Positions 42,204 through 51,943 of a stretch of DNA of 64,000 nt are shown here, one piece after another. The notes beneath the pieces were generated by a model. The model worked only from the letters and a program-made list of their open reading frames with translations. It had not been told where the DNA came from and searched no databases. The position numbers and the translations under genes are program-made. Source of the DNA: JAUMBM01 sp964441755 (GTDB taxonomy: Bacteria > Bacteroidota > Bacteroidia > Chitinophagales > Saprospiraceae); contig CAYTVG010000015.1 of assembly GCA_964441755.1 (NCBI GenBank), forward strand, positions 1 through 64,000, written 5' to 3'. Position 1 is the stretch's first letter. Every line of letters starts with the position of its first letter.

Positions 42204-43547
42204 TTAAAGTCCTTGCGTGAAGCTACGCAGATTCCCCGACGCGTACAAGCGCTCAATTTGCCGCTGCACCAGCGCCGCCTGCTGCTGCCGCTGCTTGATT
42301 TTTTCCTGCTGTAAGTCCAGCTCCTGCCGGTTTAGTTCATAAGCATCGAGCTGCCCCATGCGAAAGCGCTCCTGGAAAAGATCCACATTCTCTGTCAGCA
42401 ACTGCAGGTTGGTCGTCGTGATGTCGAGCTGCTCGCGCTGCTGGCGTATGTCCGCCTCGGCCAGCAGCCGGTCTTTCTGCAGCTGTTGGTCAAGTTGCCG
42501 GCGGTCATAGCCCAGCTTGTCAATCTCTGTGCGCAGGAGCGCACGCTGATTGCTTTTGCTCTCACCCGGCAGGATAGGCCATTTGACGGCCAGGCCCACG
42601 TAGCTGTTGCCAAACCAGGTGTTGGCAGCAAAAGGATTGAAGCTGTTGGCAAACTGGTTGGCACCCAGAAAGGCCTGCAGGCTCAGGCTGGGCAGGTAGC
42701 CGGCCGCCTGGGTCTCCAGCTGCTGCCGGAGCAGCGACTCCCTGACCGCCAACTGCTGGTACTGCGCGATACCGGAGGCATCGGCAGTCGAGCCGGCATA
42801 GCGATCGAGCAGGGTCGTGAGCGGACTGTAGTCGAAGGTGGCATCGAGCAACTCGTCCAGCGGGTAGGTGGTCAGAAAACTGAGGAAGATCTTTTCTTTA
42901 ACGAGCTCTGCCAGGGTGGTCCGAAGACTGGCCAACGCCTGCTGGTGGTTCAGCAGGGCCCGGTTGAGGTCCGTTTTCAGCAGCCGGCCTTCTTCATAGC
43001 GATGGCGCATCATGGATACCGTCGACCACGTGCGCGCAGTGTCCAGTAAAGCACCATCGTACTGCTTCTCCAGTGCCTGCAGCCGGCCAAACGACTGCAG
43101 AATCTCGTACGACAACGCGTCCTGCGCCAGCTGCAGGTCGGCCTGCCGAAGGCTCTCCGTGATCTTGCTCTCTGCAATACGCTCGCGCAGCGACAGGTCA
43201 AGGAGGGGTTTTGCAAAAGAAAGGCCCGCATTTTGCTGCCAGGGGGTACCAAACTGTATGGCGCGCGTCTCGTCGGTAGGCTGTGGGCCAAACTGGCCAA
43301 CAGGCACTACCTGGCTGGGAATGATGGTGTTGTAGCGGTACTCATAGGCAGCCGATAACTGGGGCTGGTAGCGGCTCTCGGCCTGCAGCCGCGCCAGGTT
43401 GGCCAGCAGCAGGTCGGTATTGGCCGACTGTATGTTGGCCCGGTTGGCCATAGCTTTGTCAAGGCAGGAACGCAGGCTTACTACCACCCCCTGGGAGTAC
43501 GCCCGGAGGCTGACCAGCAGCAGGATATAAATGAATATATTTTTCAT
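42204..43547 (-). CDS. TolC-family outer membrane efflux protein
   Basis: The 447-residue protein has a signal peptide (1-19) and two long helical repeats with Gln/Ala/Leu-rich coiled coils typical of outer membrane factors (ALSYEILQSFGRLQALEKQY; QEKIKQRQQQAALVQRQIE). It forms the exit duct for the ABC permease, membrane-fusion protein and ATPase encoded just upstream on the same strand. It is the last gene of that operon, with 15 bp between the genes. Confidence 0.88.
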   Translation of the reverse strand: MKNIFIYILLLVSLRAYSQGVVVSLRSCLDKAMANRANIQSANTDLLLANLARLQAESRYQPQLSAAYEYRYNTIIPSQVVPVGQFGPQPTDETRAIQFGTPWQQNAGLSFAKPLLDLSLRERIAESKITESLRQADLQLAQDALSYEILQSFGRLQALEKQYDGALLDTARTWSTVSMMRHRYEEGRLLKTDLNRALLNHQQALASLRTTLAELVKEKIFLSFLTTYPLDELLDATFDYSPLTTLLDRYAGSTADASGIAQYQQLAVRESLLRQQLETQAAGYLPSLSLQAFLGANQFANSFNPFAANTWFGNSYVGLAVKWPILPGESKSNQRALLRTEIDKLGYDRRQLDQQLQKDRLLAEADIRQQREQLDITTTNLQLLTENVDLFQERFRMGQLDAYELNRQELDLQQEKIKQRQQQAALVQRQIERLYASGNLRSFTQGL

Positions 43548-43562
43548 AAACAGTGATGGTTT

Positions 43563-44702
43563 TTAGCCCCTGAATACAGAGGCCGGTTCTACACCATTGA
43601 TTTTTTTGATCGCAAACAAAGAGCCGCCCACGGAGATGAAGGCGGTAATCAGAAAAAGTCCCAGCAGCTCCGCTGCAGAATAGTGGATGACGAGACCCGC
43701 GCTGGCAACGCCTTTTTTGAAGCCTTCAAGCAGCAGCAGCGCCAGCGCATAGCCGATGATGGCAAAAAGAAAAGCCTGGGTGAGGATAAGGTTGCGCACA
43801 TAGCCGTCGGTAGCGCCAATGGCTTTGAGGGTGCCGTAGTCCTTGATGCGGTCAAGCGCTGAGGAATACAGCGTGAGCCCAATGATGAAGAAACCACTGA
43901 TGATGGCAAAAACCACCAGCGAGCCTACACTGGTGCCAATGTTAGAGGTGATGGTGATGTAGCGGATGGTGGTCTGCTTGAGTTGCTCAGCATCCCAGGC
44001 TTTAACGCCGTATATGGTGCTGTTGATGTTGTTAACGACCTGATCTACGCTGTAGCCCGGAGCTACCTGCACAGCTACCGCACTGATTTTATCAGTAGGA
44101 AAATTGCTGTAGTAGCGCGCTTTGCTGAGGGTGGTGTAGAAAAAAGAGCCGGCAAAGCCGCGGGCATTTTTGGTCTGGAGTTTTATAAAGGCCTCTTTGC
44201 CGTTGATCTCAACCCGCCGCCCCAGCGCAACCGAGTTGTTAAAGTTGGCTTCGTCAAAAAACTCGGCAGAGACGGCCGTATCTTCGGTGAGGTTGGTCAA
44301 AGCGCCCTCATGGATGCGGTCGGGCCGCGGACCGGCCACAAACAGCGGCGCTTCGCTGCCGATGAGCAGCACAGGCGCTGACTTGCCGTCGGGAAATTTG
44401 ACACTGCCGCCGCTGACTACCACGCCAAAGGTGCGCGCCACACCCTCGATGGAGCGAATCTCGCGCACCAGCCGCTCATCCAGCTTCGACAGCTCGTTGG
44501 CATTTTGCGTGATGTTGTCGACTACCCATATCTGGCCGATGTCCTGGCGCGAACTGTCGACCAGCCCGCCCATAAGGCCTGTGAGGAAGCCCAGAATGCC
44601 GAGTTGCTGGCCGATGAGAAAAATGCTGATGACAATGCCAATAATGATGCCCACACTCTTGGCTTTATCATACCGCATAAATTTGATAGCAGTACCAATC
44701 AT
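43563..44702 (-). CDS. devC-like: FtsX/DevC-like ABC transporter permease
   Basis: The 379-residue inner membrane protein has one N-terminal membrane helix (about 15-40), a large periplasmic domain (about 45-260) and three C-terminal helices. This is the MacB/FtsX-type layout. The last part, SALDRIKDYGTLKAIGAT, is the conserved motif that couples to the ATPase. With the DevA-like ATPase and DevB-like adaptor it resembles the DevBCA exporter of cyanobacteria, which exports glycolipids through TolC. The actual cargo is unknown. Confidence 0.87.
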   Translation of the reverse strand: MIGTAIKFMRYDKAKSVGIIIGIVISIFLIGQQLGILGFLTGLMGGLVDSSRQDIGQIWVVDNITQNANELSKLDERLVREIRSIEGVARTFGVVVSGGSVKFPDGKSAPVLLIGSEAPLFVAGPRPDRIHEGALTNLTEDTAVSAEFFDEANFNNSVALGRRVEINGKEAFIKLQTKNARGFAGSFFYTTLSKARYYSNFPTDKISAVAVQVAPGYSVDQVVNNINSTIYGVKAWDAEQLKQTTIRYITITSNIGTSVGSLVVFAIISGFFIIGLTLYSSALDRIKDYGTLKAIGATDGYVRNLILTQAFLFAIIGYALALLLLEGFKKGVASAGLVIHYSAAELLGLFLITAFISVGGSLFAIKKINGVEPASVFRG

Positions 44703-44714
44703 AACAGGCGTGCT

Positions 44715-45659
44715 TTAGAGGTTGATGACGCATTCGACTTTGGCATTGATAATGAGCCCTTGCTGGCCGTTGAGGGCAATGCGCACCTCCCGTACCCGCC
44801 GGTCTTCCTGGTCGCTGGCATTTTCAGAAAAAAGCGATTTTTTCTTGAGGTAGGGCGACAGCCGGGTGATCTGGCCGCTGGCAATGACCTTGTCGGTGCC
44901 TGTGTACCGAATGTCAACCTGCTGCCCGGGCTGCAGGCGGTCGGCAAAAAGCTCGTCGACTTCTGCGCGTACAATGTAGGGACCCGTCGGGGCCACTTCC
45001 GCATAGGTGGCGTATTGGTTGAGGGCCGCCCCCGGGCGGGCCTTCATGTCCAGGATGGTGGCGGCAAAAGGCGCCCGCAGCTGCTTGCGGGCCAGCTCTG
45101 TGCGGGCGCTCGCCAGCTGCTGCCCGAGCTCTGCAAGCTGGCTTTCGGCCAGGCGCACGGCCGTGCGCAGCTTGTCGAGGTTGACCTCCAGCGCACTTAC
45201 TTCGGTCTGCAAATCATCGACCGACTGCCGGGTTTCGGCGCCCTTGTCCAGCAGCCGCTGGCCGGAGTCCAGCAGGCGGCGCTTGTTGAGGAACTTAATT
45301 TCCGCTTCGCGCACCGCGCTTGCTTCAATCGTTATCTGTGTGCGCAGCGTCTGCTGCCGGGCACTGAGCTCCGCAATGCGCAGCCGCTCAAGCTCGTCGT
45401 CGAGCTGCAGCAGCAGCTCGTTGGCCTGCACACTGTCGCCATCAGTCTTATAGACCTCAATGATCAGCCCGCCGGTGGTGGCCGCCAGACTGGTGATTTC
45501 CTGCCCGGGCTCAACTTTACCGGTGGCAATGATCTGCCTGACGGGCGTGTCGGCAGGATTAACAGTCGACTGACTGCCAGCCGTCGGCTGACCACTTTCT
45601 TCCTGGCTGCAGGCAAAAAGCAGACTGAGCATGCAGGAGGTGAGGAGAATTCTCTTCAT
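44715..45659 (-). CDS. devB-like: HlyD/DevB-like membrane-fusion lipoprotein
   Basis: The 314-residue adaptor joins the permease to the TolC duct. Lipobox cysteine Cys17 (LLFAC) is followed by a flexible linker. A split biotinyl-lipoyl domain then appears (VEPGQEITSLAATTGGLI, later FAATILDMKARPG), flanking a long coiled-coil hairpin of about 110 residues. A beta-barrel domain follows. The ATG at 45659 is used; the frame opens at a TTG 9 bp upstream. Spacing to the permease is 12 bp, so one operon. Confidence 0.87.
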   Translation of the reverse strand: MKRILLTSCMLSLLFACSQEESGQPTAGSQSTVNPADTPVRQIIATGKVEPGQEITSLAATTGGLIIEVYKTDGDSVQANELLLQLDDELERLRIAELSARQQTLRTQITIEASAVREAEIKFLNKRRLLDSGQRLLDKGAETRQSVDDLQTEVSALEVNLDKLRTAVRLAESQLAELGQQLASARTELARKQLRAPFAATILDMKARPGAALNQYATYAEVAPTGPYIVRAEVDELFADRLQPGQQVDIRYTGTDKVIASGQITRLSPYLKKKSLFSENASDQEDRRVREVRIALNGQQGLIINAKVECVINL

Positions 45660-45686
45660 AGCGCACAAAAATTGCTGCCATTGGCA

Positions 45687-46385
45687 TTAGTGAAACAGTT
45701 CTTCTTCAAAAGGCGTCTCCGACGCCCGGCCATCGTTGACGTAGATGATGCGGTCGGCAAAAGGCCTGAGCCGCAGGTCGTGGGTGACAATGGCTACCGC
45801 CTTGCCCGTGGTCGAGAGCTGCTTGAGCTCCTGCATGACCAGCGATGCACTCTTGTGGTCAAGGGCCGCCGTGGGCTCGTCGCACAGGATGAGCGAGGGG
45901 TCGGTGACCAGGGCCCGCGCAATCGCTACGCGTTGCTGCTGCCCGCCGCTGAGCGCTTTGGGCAGGTTTTTCATGCGGTCGCCCATATTCACCCGCTGCA
46001 GGGCCTGCTCGGCCCGCAGCCGGGCTTCTTTTTTCCCCACCCGCATGAGCAGCAGCGGCTGCATCACATTCTCCAGCGCATTGAGCGGCGCTATGAGGTT
46101 GAAACTTTGAAAAACAAAACCGATATTCTGCAGCCGGATCTCCGCCAGCTCCCGCTGTCGCAGCCCGTTGATGAGGGTATTGGCTACGTATACCTCCCCC
46201 TGGGTAGGAAAAATGACACAGCCCAGCAGGGACAACAGGGTCGTTTTGCCGGAGCCCGACGGACCGATAATGAGCGTCAGCTCGTTGCGGTGAAAGTCGA
46301 AGGTCGTTGGCTGCAGAGCCGTAATGGTGGTATCTCCTGTCCGGTACTCTTTGCTGGCATTTTTAACGCTGGCAACAATGTCCAT
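45687..46385 (-). CDS. devA-like: DevA/LolD-like ABC ATPase
   Basis: This 232-residue ATPase belongs to the MacB/LolD/DevA class. It has Walker A GPSGSGKTT, signature LSGGQQQR, Walker B LILCDEPTAALD and the H-loop VTHD. It is first in the operon ATPase-adaptor-permease-TolC and powers the export complex. Full-length with intact motifs. Confidence 0.9.
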   Translation of the reverse strand: MDIVASVKNASKEYRTGDTTITALQPTTFDFHRNELTLIIGPSGSGKTTLLSLLGCVIFPTQGEVYVANTLINGLRQRELAEIRLQNIGFVFQSFNLIAPLNALENVMQPLLLMRVGKKEARLRAEQALQRVNMGDRMKNLPKALSGGQQQRVAIARALVTDPSLILCDEPTAALDHKSASLVMQELKQLSTTGKAVAIVTHDLRLRPFADRIIYVNDGRASETPFEEELFH

Positions 46386-46442
46386 AACGGTCGTTTTGTG
46401 AGGGGATTGCCTGTGTTACAGGCACGTAATATATCCAAACAC

Positions 46443-46531
46443 ACAAAGGGCAAGGTTGTTCCATCCTTGCCCTTGTATTTTGGCGGCTAAAAAATAAGCG
46501 CGATTGCCGGCAGCTGCCGGCAATCGCGCTT
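46443..46531 (-). terminator. Paired hairpins after DUF779 gene
   Basis: 46496-46531 is a 36-nt perfect palindrome (GCGATTGCCGGCAGC centre) that ends one base from the DUF779 stop codon. 46443-46476 has arms AAGGGCAAGG / CCTTGCCCTT. Both lie downstream of the DUF779 gene and upstream of the exporter operon. Confidence 0.7.
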
Positions 46532-46532
46532 G

Positions 46533-46907
46533 TTACCCCTTTCTCACCGGCTCCAGCCGTGAGATCTCTTCATCGGAAAACATGCGGGATTTGATGACAA
46601 AGCGCAGTCCCAGCGGAATTTCGAGCGAAAAGCTGGCACCCCGCCCTTTGACTACATCCAGCTCCAGTTGCGTATGTTGCCAGTACTCAAACTGGAAGGC
46701 CGACATATAAAAGTCACAGTCGGCAACCCTGCCCATCCACACATCCTGATCCCCCAGGATCAGCTCGCCTTCCTGGTAGCACATGGGCGCTGAGCCGTCG
46801 CAACAGCCCCCGCTTTGATGGAACATCAGTGGGCCGTGCCGCTCGCGCAACTGTGCGATGACGGCAGCAGCGGCCTCACTGATGGTTACCCGAGCTATGT
46901 GCTCCAT
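46533..46907 (-). CDS. DUF779 protein
   Basis: The 124-residue protein has the cysteine-rich SGGCCDGSAPMCY motif (about 33-45) of DUF779. Genes of this family often follow aldehyde dehydrogenases, as here: the dehydrogenase stop and this start overlap (TAATG). The role is unknown; a redox or metal-dependent helper of the dehydrogenase is a guess. Confidence 0.88.
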   Translation of the reverse strand: MEHIARVTISEAAAAVIAQLRERHGPLMFHQSGGCCDGSAPMCYQEGELILGDQDVWMGRVADCDFYMSAFQFEYWQHTQLELDVVKGRGASFSLEIPLGLRFVIKSRMFSDEEISRLEPVRKG

Positions 46908-48430
46908 TAGAAGAAGCCCAATGCGTTTTTGCTGTAAGAAATCAGCATGTTCTTGGTCTGGCGGTAGTGGTTGAGCATCATCTTGTGCGTCTCACGGCCA
47001 ATACCTGACTTCTTGTAGCCTCCAAACGGTGCGTGCGCCGGGTAAGCGTGGTAGCAGTTGACCCATACGCGACCCGCCTGTACGCTGCGGGAAATCTGGT
47101 AGGCCTGGTGCATGTCGCGCGTCCAGACACCTGCGCCAAGACCATACAGCGTATCATTGGCAATGGCTACCGCTTCTGCCTCATCTTTAAAGGTAGTCAC
47201 ACACACAACCGGTCCAAAGATTTCCTCCTGGAAGACCCGCATCTTGTTGTGGCCTTTGAGCAGGGTAGGCTCAATGTAAAAGCCGCCCGCCAGCCCCTCG
47301 TTGTAGGCTGCTTTGCCGCCACACAAGACCTCAGCACCTTCTTCCTTGCCGATTTCTATGTAGTTGAGGATTTTTTCGTACTGATCATTCGATGCCTGTG
47401 CCCCCATCATGGTAGACGGATCCAGCGGGTGACCCAGCTTGACCTTGCCCACGCGCTCGATCACGCGCTCGATGAAGGCGTCGTAAATGCTTTCTTCAAC
47501 CAGTATGCGCGAAGGACAGGTACATACTTCACCCTGGTTGAGGGCAAACATGACCGCCCCCTCAAGGCACTTATCGAAAAATTCATCATCGGCGTCCATG
47601 ACGCTCTTGAAGAAAATATTGGGCGACTTGCCGCCCAGTTCGAGGGTCACAGGCACAATGTTTTGCGATGCGTACTGCATGATCAGGCGACCCGTGGTCG
47701 TTTCGCCCGTGAAAGCTACTTTGGCAACCCGAGGACTGGAAGCGAGCGGCTTGCCTGCTTCAATACCGAAGCCATTGACGATGTTGAGTACGCCGGCAGG
47801 CAGCAAGTGCTGTATCAGCTCTGCAAATACCATGATGCCAACAGGCGTCTGTTCTGCCGGCTTGAGTACCACACAATTGCCTGCCGCCAGGGCCGGCGCT
47901 ACTTTCCAGGCAGCCATCAGCAGCGGGAAATTCCACGGAATGATCTGCGCGACAACGCCCAGCGGCTCAGGGATGTTGACAGAAACCGTTGTGGAGTCGA
48001 GCTCAGCAACAGAGCCTTCCTCGGAGCGGATGACGCCGGCGAAATAGCGGAAGTGGTCAATGGCCAGCGGAAGGTCTGCAGCACGGGTTTCGCGCAGCGG
48101 CTTGCCGTTGTCCCAGGTCTCTACGCGTGCCAGCAACTCCAGGTTTTGCTCCATCACGTCGGCTATCTTCAGCAGCATATTGCTGCGCTCGGTGGCCGAA
48201 CTGTTGTTCCACGCAGGTGCAGCTGCATGCGCAGCATCCAGCGCAAGCTCAATGTCCTCCGCCGTAGAACGGGCTACTTTGGTAAATACTTGTCCGTCAA
48301 CAGGCGAGATGTTTTCAAAGTATTCACCTTTTACCGGCGATACCCACTTGCCGCCGATGAAGTTGTCGTAGTGTGTCTTAAATTGTGGCGGCGCCAGCAG
48401 GGCACCGGTATCCGTTGCTACATTTCCCAT
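46907..48430 (-). CDS. NAD(P)-dependent aldehyde dehydrogenase
   Basis: The 507-residue enzyme oxidises aldehydes to acids. It has the coenzyme-site motif IIPWNFPLLMAAWK, catalytic glutamate in LELGGKSPN, the active-site cysteine in NQGEVCTCPSR, and EIFGPVV near the C-terminus. It matches the ExaC/AldB-like group that oxidises acetaldehyde and similar short aldehydes. An AraC regulator is divergent from it. Acetaldehyde or glycolaldehyde released by the PhnX-like enzyme could be among its substrates, but they lie 33 kb apart. Confidence 0.93.
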   Translation of the reverse strand: MGNVATDTGALLAPPQFKTHYDNFIGGKWVSPVKGEYFENISPVDGQVFTKVARSTAEDIELALDAAHAAAPAWNNSSATERSNMLLKIADVMEQNLELLARVETWDNGKPLRETRAADLPLAIDHFRYFAGVIRSEEGSVAELDSTTVSVNIPEPLGVVAQIIPWNFPLLMAAWKVAPALAAGNCVVLKPAEQTPVGIMVFAELIQHLLPAGVLNIVNGFGIEAGKPLASSPRVAKVAFTGETTTGRLIMQYASQNIVPVTLELGGKSPNIFFKSVMDADDEFFDKCLEGAVMFALNQGEVCTCPSRILVEESIYDAFIERVIERVGKVKLGHPLDPSTMMGAQASNDQYEKILNYIEIGKEEGAEVLCGGKAAYNEGLAGGFYIEPTLLKGHNKMRVFQEEIFGPVVCVTTFKDEAEAVAIANDTLYGLGAGVWTRDMHQAYQISRSVQAGRVWVNCYHAYPAHAPFGGYKKSGIGRETHKMMLNHYRQTKNMLISYSKNALGFF

Positions 48431-48468
48431 AATGGTAGTATTGTATGGTTAGATAAACTATGGCTTTA

Positions 48469-48489
48469 CCAAAGTAGTACGTACTTTGG
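48469..48489. promoter_or_regulatory. Candidate operator palindrome between aldehyde dehydrogenase and AraC genes
   Basis: CCAAAGTA (48469-48476) and TACTTTGG (48482-48489) form a perfect 8-bp inverted repeat with a 5-bp spacer, 38 bp upstream of the dehydrogenase ATG. The arms also resemble TAnnTTTG with one base missing. The rest of the 308-bp gap (48431-48738) is AT-rich, without other clear elements. Confidence 0.45.
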
Positions 48490-48738
48490 ATAGCGTAAAG
48501 ATACGTTCAGAATAATCTGGTGAAGTGGTACTATTCTACCAAATGAATAGCACAATTCTATCATTGTGCAAGTGTTAGTGCTTGCCTGTATATATTTTGA
48601 AATTAAATTGGTGATAAAATTTGTTAACGGGGATAATTTTTGGTATATTTATACGATTAAAATATTTATAAGGGATTGGGTTGTCTCTTGTTCAGCCGTA
48701 TTCTCTTGCAATGCCGCCAAATAAAATTCCGCCATTAA

Positions 48739-49641
48739 ATGTACCTGCCACCAGCACATTTTAGCAACCGCCGTCTGGAGACCCTGGTCGAAAACCGAAC
48801 GGTCTACAGCCTCGAGCAGGCAGAATTGAATATTTATGAGACCCGGTTGGTGGCAGAGAAGGTGGAATTGACATTCAACAGCCCTGTGTTGGCCAGTATG
48901 CTGCAGGGCAAGAAGGTTATGCATCTCAAGGATAAGGTCTTCGATTTTTTCCCGGGGGAGTCGGTTGTGCTGCCTGCAGGGGAGTTAATGCAAATCGATT
49001 TTCCGGAGGCGACTATCCACAATCCTACGCACTGCCTTGCATTGGCTATGGATCCTCATAGTATTCAGGAAGTGATGGTACTGCTCAATGAGCAACGACC
49101 CCGCCTGGAGGAGCATGGGGAGTGGAAGTTTACGGACTTCAATTTTCATTTCACCAACGATCTGGCCATCAATCAGATCATCACCAGACTGGTATGGCTG
49201 CTGGCAGAAGATCATCCTTCTAAAGCTGTGTTTGCTGACTTTATGCTCAAAGAGCTGATTATTCGGCTGGCGCAAACGGATGCCAGAACGGTCATCCTCG
49301 ACGGGGCAAGCCAACTGCAGACGGAGTCGCGCCTGGCTTTCGTAGTGCAGTATATCCGCGATCATCTGGAAGAGCCGTTGCAGATTGAGGATTTATGCCG
49401 CAAGGCCTGTATGAGTCAGGCGCACTTCTTTCGCTGTTTTAAAAATGAATTCGGGGTCTCCCCGCTCGATTTTATCCAGGCAGAGCGGATCAAACTCGCC
49501 AAAAGGCTTCTGCGTGATCCCAAACACTCTGTCAGTGAAGTCTGCTACCGCTGTGGCTTCAATAGTTTATCTTATTTTAATAAGGTTTTCAAACGGTTTA
49601 CCCAGCTTTCTCCTTCTGCCTACAAGCAACAGGCCGTATAG
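48739..49641 (+). CDS. AraC-family transcriptional regulator
   Basis: The 300-residue protein has an N-terminal ligand-binding domain (about 1-190) and a C-terminal AraC double helix-turn-helix (about 205-298). First HTH: IEDLCRKACMSQAHFFRCFK. Second: VSEVCYRCGFNSLSYFNKVF, ending FTQLSPSAYK. It is divergent from the aldehyde dehydrogenase/DUF779 pair and probably activates it in response to an aldehyde or alcohol. Confidence 0.92.
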   Translation: MYLPPAHFSNRRLETLVENRTVYSLEQAELNIYETRLVAEKVELTFNSPVLASMLQGKKVMHLKDKVFDFFPGESVVLPAGELMQIDFPEATIHNPTHCLALAMDPHSIQEVMVLLNEQRPRLEEHGEWKFTDFNFHFTNDLAINQIITRLVWLLAEDHPSKAVFADFMLKELIIRLAQTDARTVILDGASQLQTESRLAFVVQYIRDHLEEPLQIEDLCRKACMSQAHFFRCFKNEFGVSPLDFIQAERIKLAKRLLRDPKHSVSEVCYRCGFNSLSYFNKVFKRFTQLSPSAYKQQAV

Positions 49642-50095
49642 TTGGCGGGTGTGGCAGCAATGCCTGCTGCGGCTTGCAACATTCTTTATCAATCATTGGA
49701 AAAATGCCAGGATGACCCCCTGCCATGGGAATGGAGGGGGTCAGACCTTAGGCACGCGGGGGGAATGGTTCCTGTCTGTGGGGGGACAGACAAGAAGGAA
49801 ATCTTTGCTCGAGCGGCTATTGCTTACGCATGTCAACGCTTGCAAGGGCACAGTACAATTGTCAACGCTTGTGTGATGATCGACTGTTCCGCAATGATAG
49901 GTACTTTTTTAATTAAACGCTATATACCAAAATTAATACAAAAATACAATCAATTGATTTTGTGCTTTTTGCGAAAAAGGTGTATTACTTTTGTCCTAGT
50001 ATAAAAGTATGTTTTTTTTTACGGCGTGTGAAATTAGGCGGAAAAATGGGTGTGTCAACCTGCGTACCGACCTGTACAAGGCCGGGAAAATTCAA
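49642..50095. other. Long intergenic region
   Basis: Between convergent genes. It holds an inverted repeat TGACCCCC (49713-49720) / GGGGGTCA (49736-49743), which may be a terminator, and a 12-bp direct repeat TGTCAACGCTTG at 49831-49842 and 49860-49871. The open frames here have low-complexity, unfamiliar translations and I do not call a gene. Confidence 0.5.
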
Positions 50096-51943
50096 CTAAA
50101 GTTGCGCTATAAATTGTTGCAGGCTGTCGTCGTTCTCTTTAAGATTGAGCTTCTCCTCCAGCCGATATTTTTTCTTGTAGATACCCGGCATAGTAATGTT
50201 GAAAATAGAGGCAATGTCCTTAAGCGGTATGTTGAGCTTGATGAGCATACAAAATTGAACATCGTTCTGGGTCAGGCGAGGGTAGTTCTTCTTCAGATTT
50301 TCAACGAAACCGGGGTAGATGAGATCAAATTTGATGCTCAGGTTTTGCCAGTAGGTCTTGTTGCCTGCAAATTCCGGTGACTCATCGTCAGCATTGAGCA
50401 ATGGCAGTATAGGCTTGTCTGCAAATTCAGTTCGTATCAGTTCGTTTTCTTTAGCAATGGAGATCAGTTCATCCTGCTGCTGGCTGACAATTTTTTCCAA
50501 AAATTCGGCTTGTTCTGACTTGACACGCTCAATTTCGGCCAGAAGGTGGTATTTCTCCTCCAATTCACGCAACTGTTTGGCTTTTATACGGTTTTTTCGG
50601 ACAACTGAGAAAATAGATGTCAGGAGGATGACGATTACAAGTGAGATAATTAGCAAACGGTAGCGCGTAATCAGTTTTTGGTTTTCAATCTGCGCAAGCA
50701 GGTTTTGGTTTTCAAGTCTTTGGTTTTCTGTTTGGTAGAAAAGCTCCAAATCGTGTACAGCAAGCCTTGTTTCAAGATTTAGCACAGAATCTTTGTAGGT
50801 TTCCAGCGAACGCAACAGTTCAAAAGCTCCCTGGAAATTCCCCTGCTTTTCATAGGCGAGGATGATGTTTTCTTTTATGTTGTTGGATATTTCCGGGTAA
50901 CCGAGCGAATTAGCTTCCTTTTCGGCTTCTCTGTAGATGGCGAGCGCTTCGGTATACCTGCCTTTTTTGATGAGCACATTCCCTATACCTGTCTTGGCAT
51001 ACAGTACACCTTGCGGAATATGCGTGTCTTCACAGCTCTTCTTTACGTCCTGGTAAAGTGCCAGCGCCTCATCTGTCCGCCCCAGTACATCAGCAAACAC
51101 ATTAGCGAGGTTGTATTTGGCGGGCAGATTGTTTTCAGAAGTCAGCGAGTCAATCACATATTGAAAATAATATACAGCACTGTCCGGTTTGCTTCGTTTG
51201 TAGAGTATACCGATGTTACTCAGGACTGCTGCAAGCTGTTGGGTATCTCCGGACTGCCGCATGTAGTTGGCGGCAAGTCGCTGGTATTTGAGCGCTTCAT
51301 CATAACTTTGGATAGCACTGTACACATTGCCAATGTTGACACACACTGCTCCCAGCGCTTGCCGGTAGTCGTATTTTTTATAAATATTGTAGGACTTCAG
51401 CAACCACTTCAGCGCTTCAGGGTGCTTATCATCCCGACTGAGCAAGGAGCCGTGGGTATTGTATATATAGGCATGCTGTTCGGTAGGGGCACGCCTTTGC
51501 AAATACACGATCGCTATATTTATCCATTTTTCGATAATGCGCGTATGCACCTGGCTGAATTCATCGTAAGATAAGAATTGAAGGGAATTGACAATCTGTT
51601 GTGTATCAAGCATATTTGCAGCTAACCTGCAACTTTCATTGGCAAAATAGACCATTGAATCCTTGATGTTTTGCTGGGAGAAAACTTTGGTCTTAATCTG
51701 GTAGGCATTGATCTTCGTGGCTGTATTGGCATACGCCAGTAGGTTGGGGTCTGAAAGGTAGCTATTGGCTTGTATAAGTACACTGTCGGTATTTTTGTAT
51801 AGCCGGGGCTCATTTAATTTTTGGAGGGACTGTAGTTTTTGTCCGGGGTAGTCGCCGGACTCATTTTGGCATGCCGTGAATACGAACAATACAGAAACAA
51901 TAGCCAATATGCATGTTCTTGAGGAGAATATTGCTTTGTACAT
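50096..51943 (-). CDS. TPR lipoprotein with membrane helix and C-terminal HTH
   Basis: The 615-residue protein has a lipobox-like signal (SVLFVFTAC, Cys25). Tetratricopeptide repeats follow over about 60-400 (for example GAVCVNIGNVYSAIQSYDEA). A membrane helix lies near 440-462 (RLLIISLVIVILL), followed by a coiled coil. The C-terminal HTH-like domain (about 540-615) has LTQNDVQFCMLIKLNIPLKD and IASIFNITMPGIYKKKYRLE. This build is common in Bacteroidota and may be a membrane-bound sensor-regulator. The gene at 52111 is a paralogue with the same order of parts. Confidence 0.8.
   Translation of the reverse strand: MYKAIFSSRTCILAIVSVLFVFTACQNESGDYPGQKLQSLQKLNEPRLYKNTDSVLIQANSYLSDPNLLAYANTATKINAYQIKTKVFSQQNIKDSMVYFANESCRLAANMLDTQQIVNSLQFLSYDEFSQVHTRIIEKWINIAIVYLQRRAPTEQHAYIYNTHGSLLSRDDKHPEALKWLLKSYNIYKKYDYRQALGAVCVNIGNVYSAIQSYDEALKYQRLAANYMRQSGDTQQLAAVLSNIGILYKRSKPDSAVYYFQYVIDSLTSENNLPAKYNLANVFADVLGRTDEALALYQDVKKSCEDTHIPQGVLYAKTGIGNVLIKKGRYTEALAIYREAEKEANSLGYPEISNNIKENIILAYEKQGNFQGAFELLRSLETYKDSVLNLETRLAVHDLELFYQTENQRLENQNLLAQIENQKLITRYRLLIISLVIVILLTSIFSVVRKNRIKAKQLRELEEKYHLLAEIERVKSEQAEFLEKIVSQQQDELISIAKENELIRTEFADKPILPLLNADDESPEFAGNKTYWQNLSIKFDLIYPGFVENLKKNYPRLTQNDVQFCMLIKLNIPLKDIASIFNITMPGIYKKKYRLEEKLNLKENDDSLQQFIAQL

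Noticed and set aside
44505..46490. 661-codon open frame opposite the exporter operon
   Set aside because: It spans three real genes on the other strand and reads as low-complexity R/G/L-rich protein.
47033..48493. 486-codon open frame antisense to aldehyde dehydrogenase
   Set aside because: Shadow of a complete, motif-bearing gene.
49642..50004. 120-codon frame after the AraC gene
   Set aside because: It starts right after the AraC stop, contains direct-repeat DNA and has no recognisable or well-composed product.
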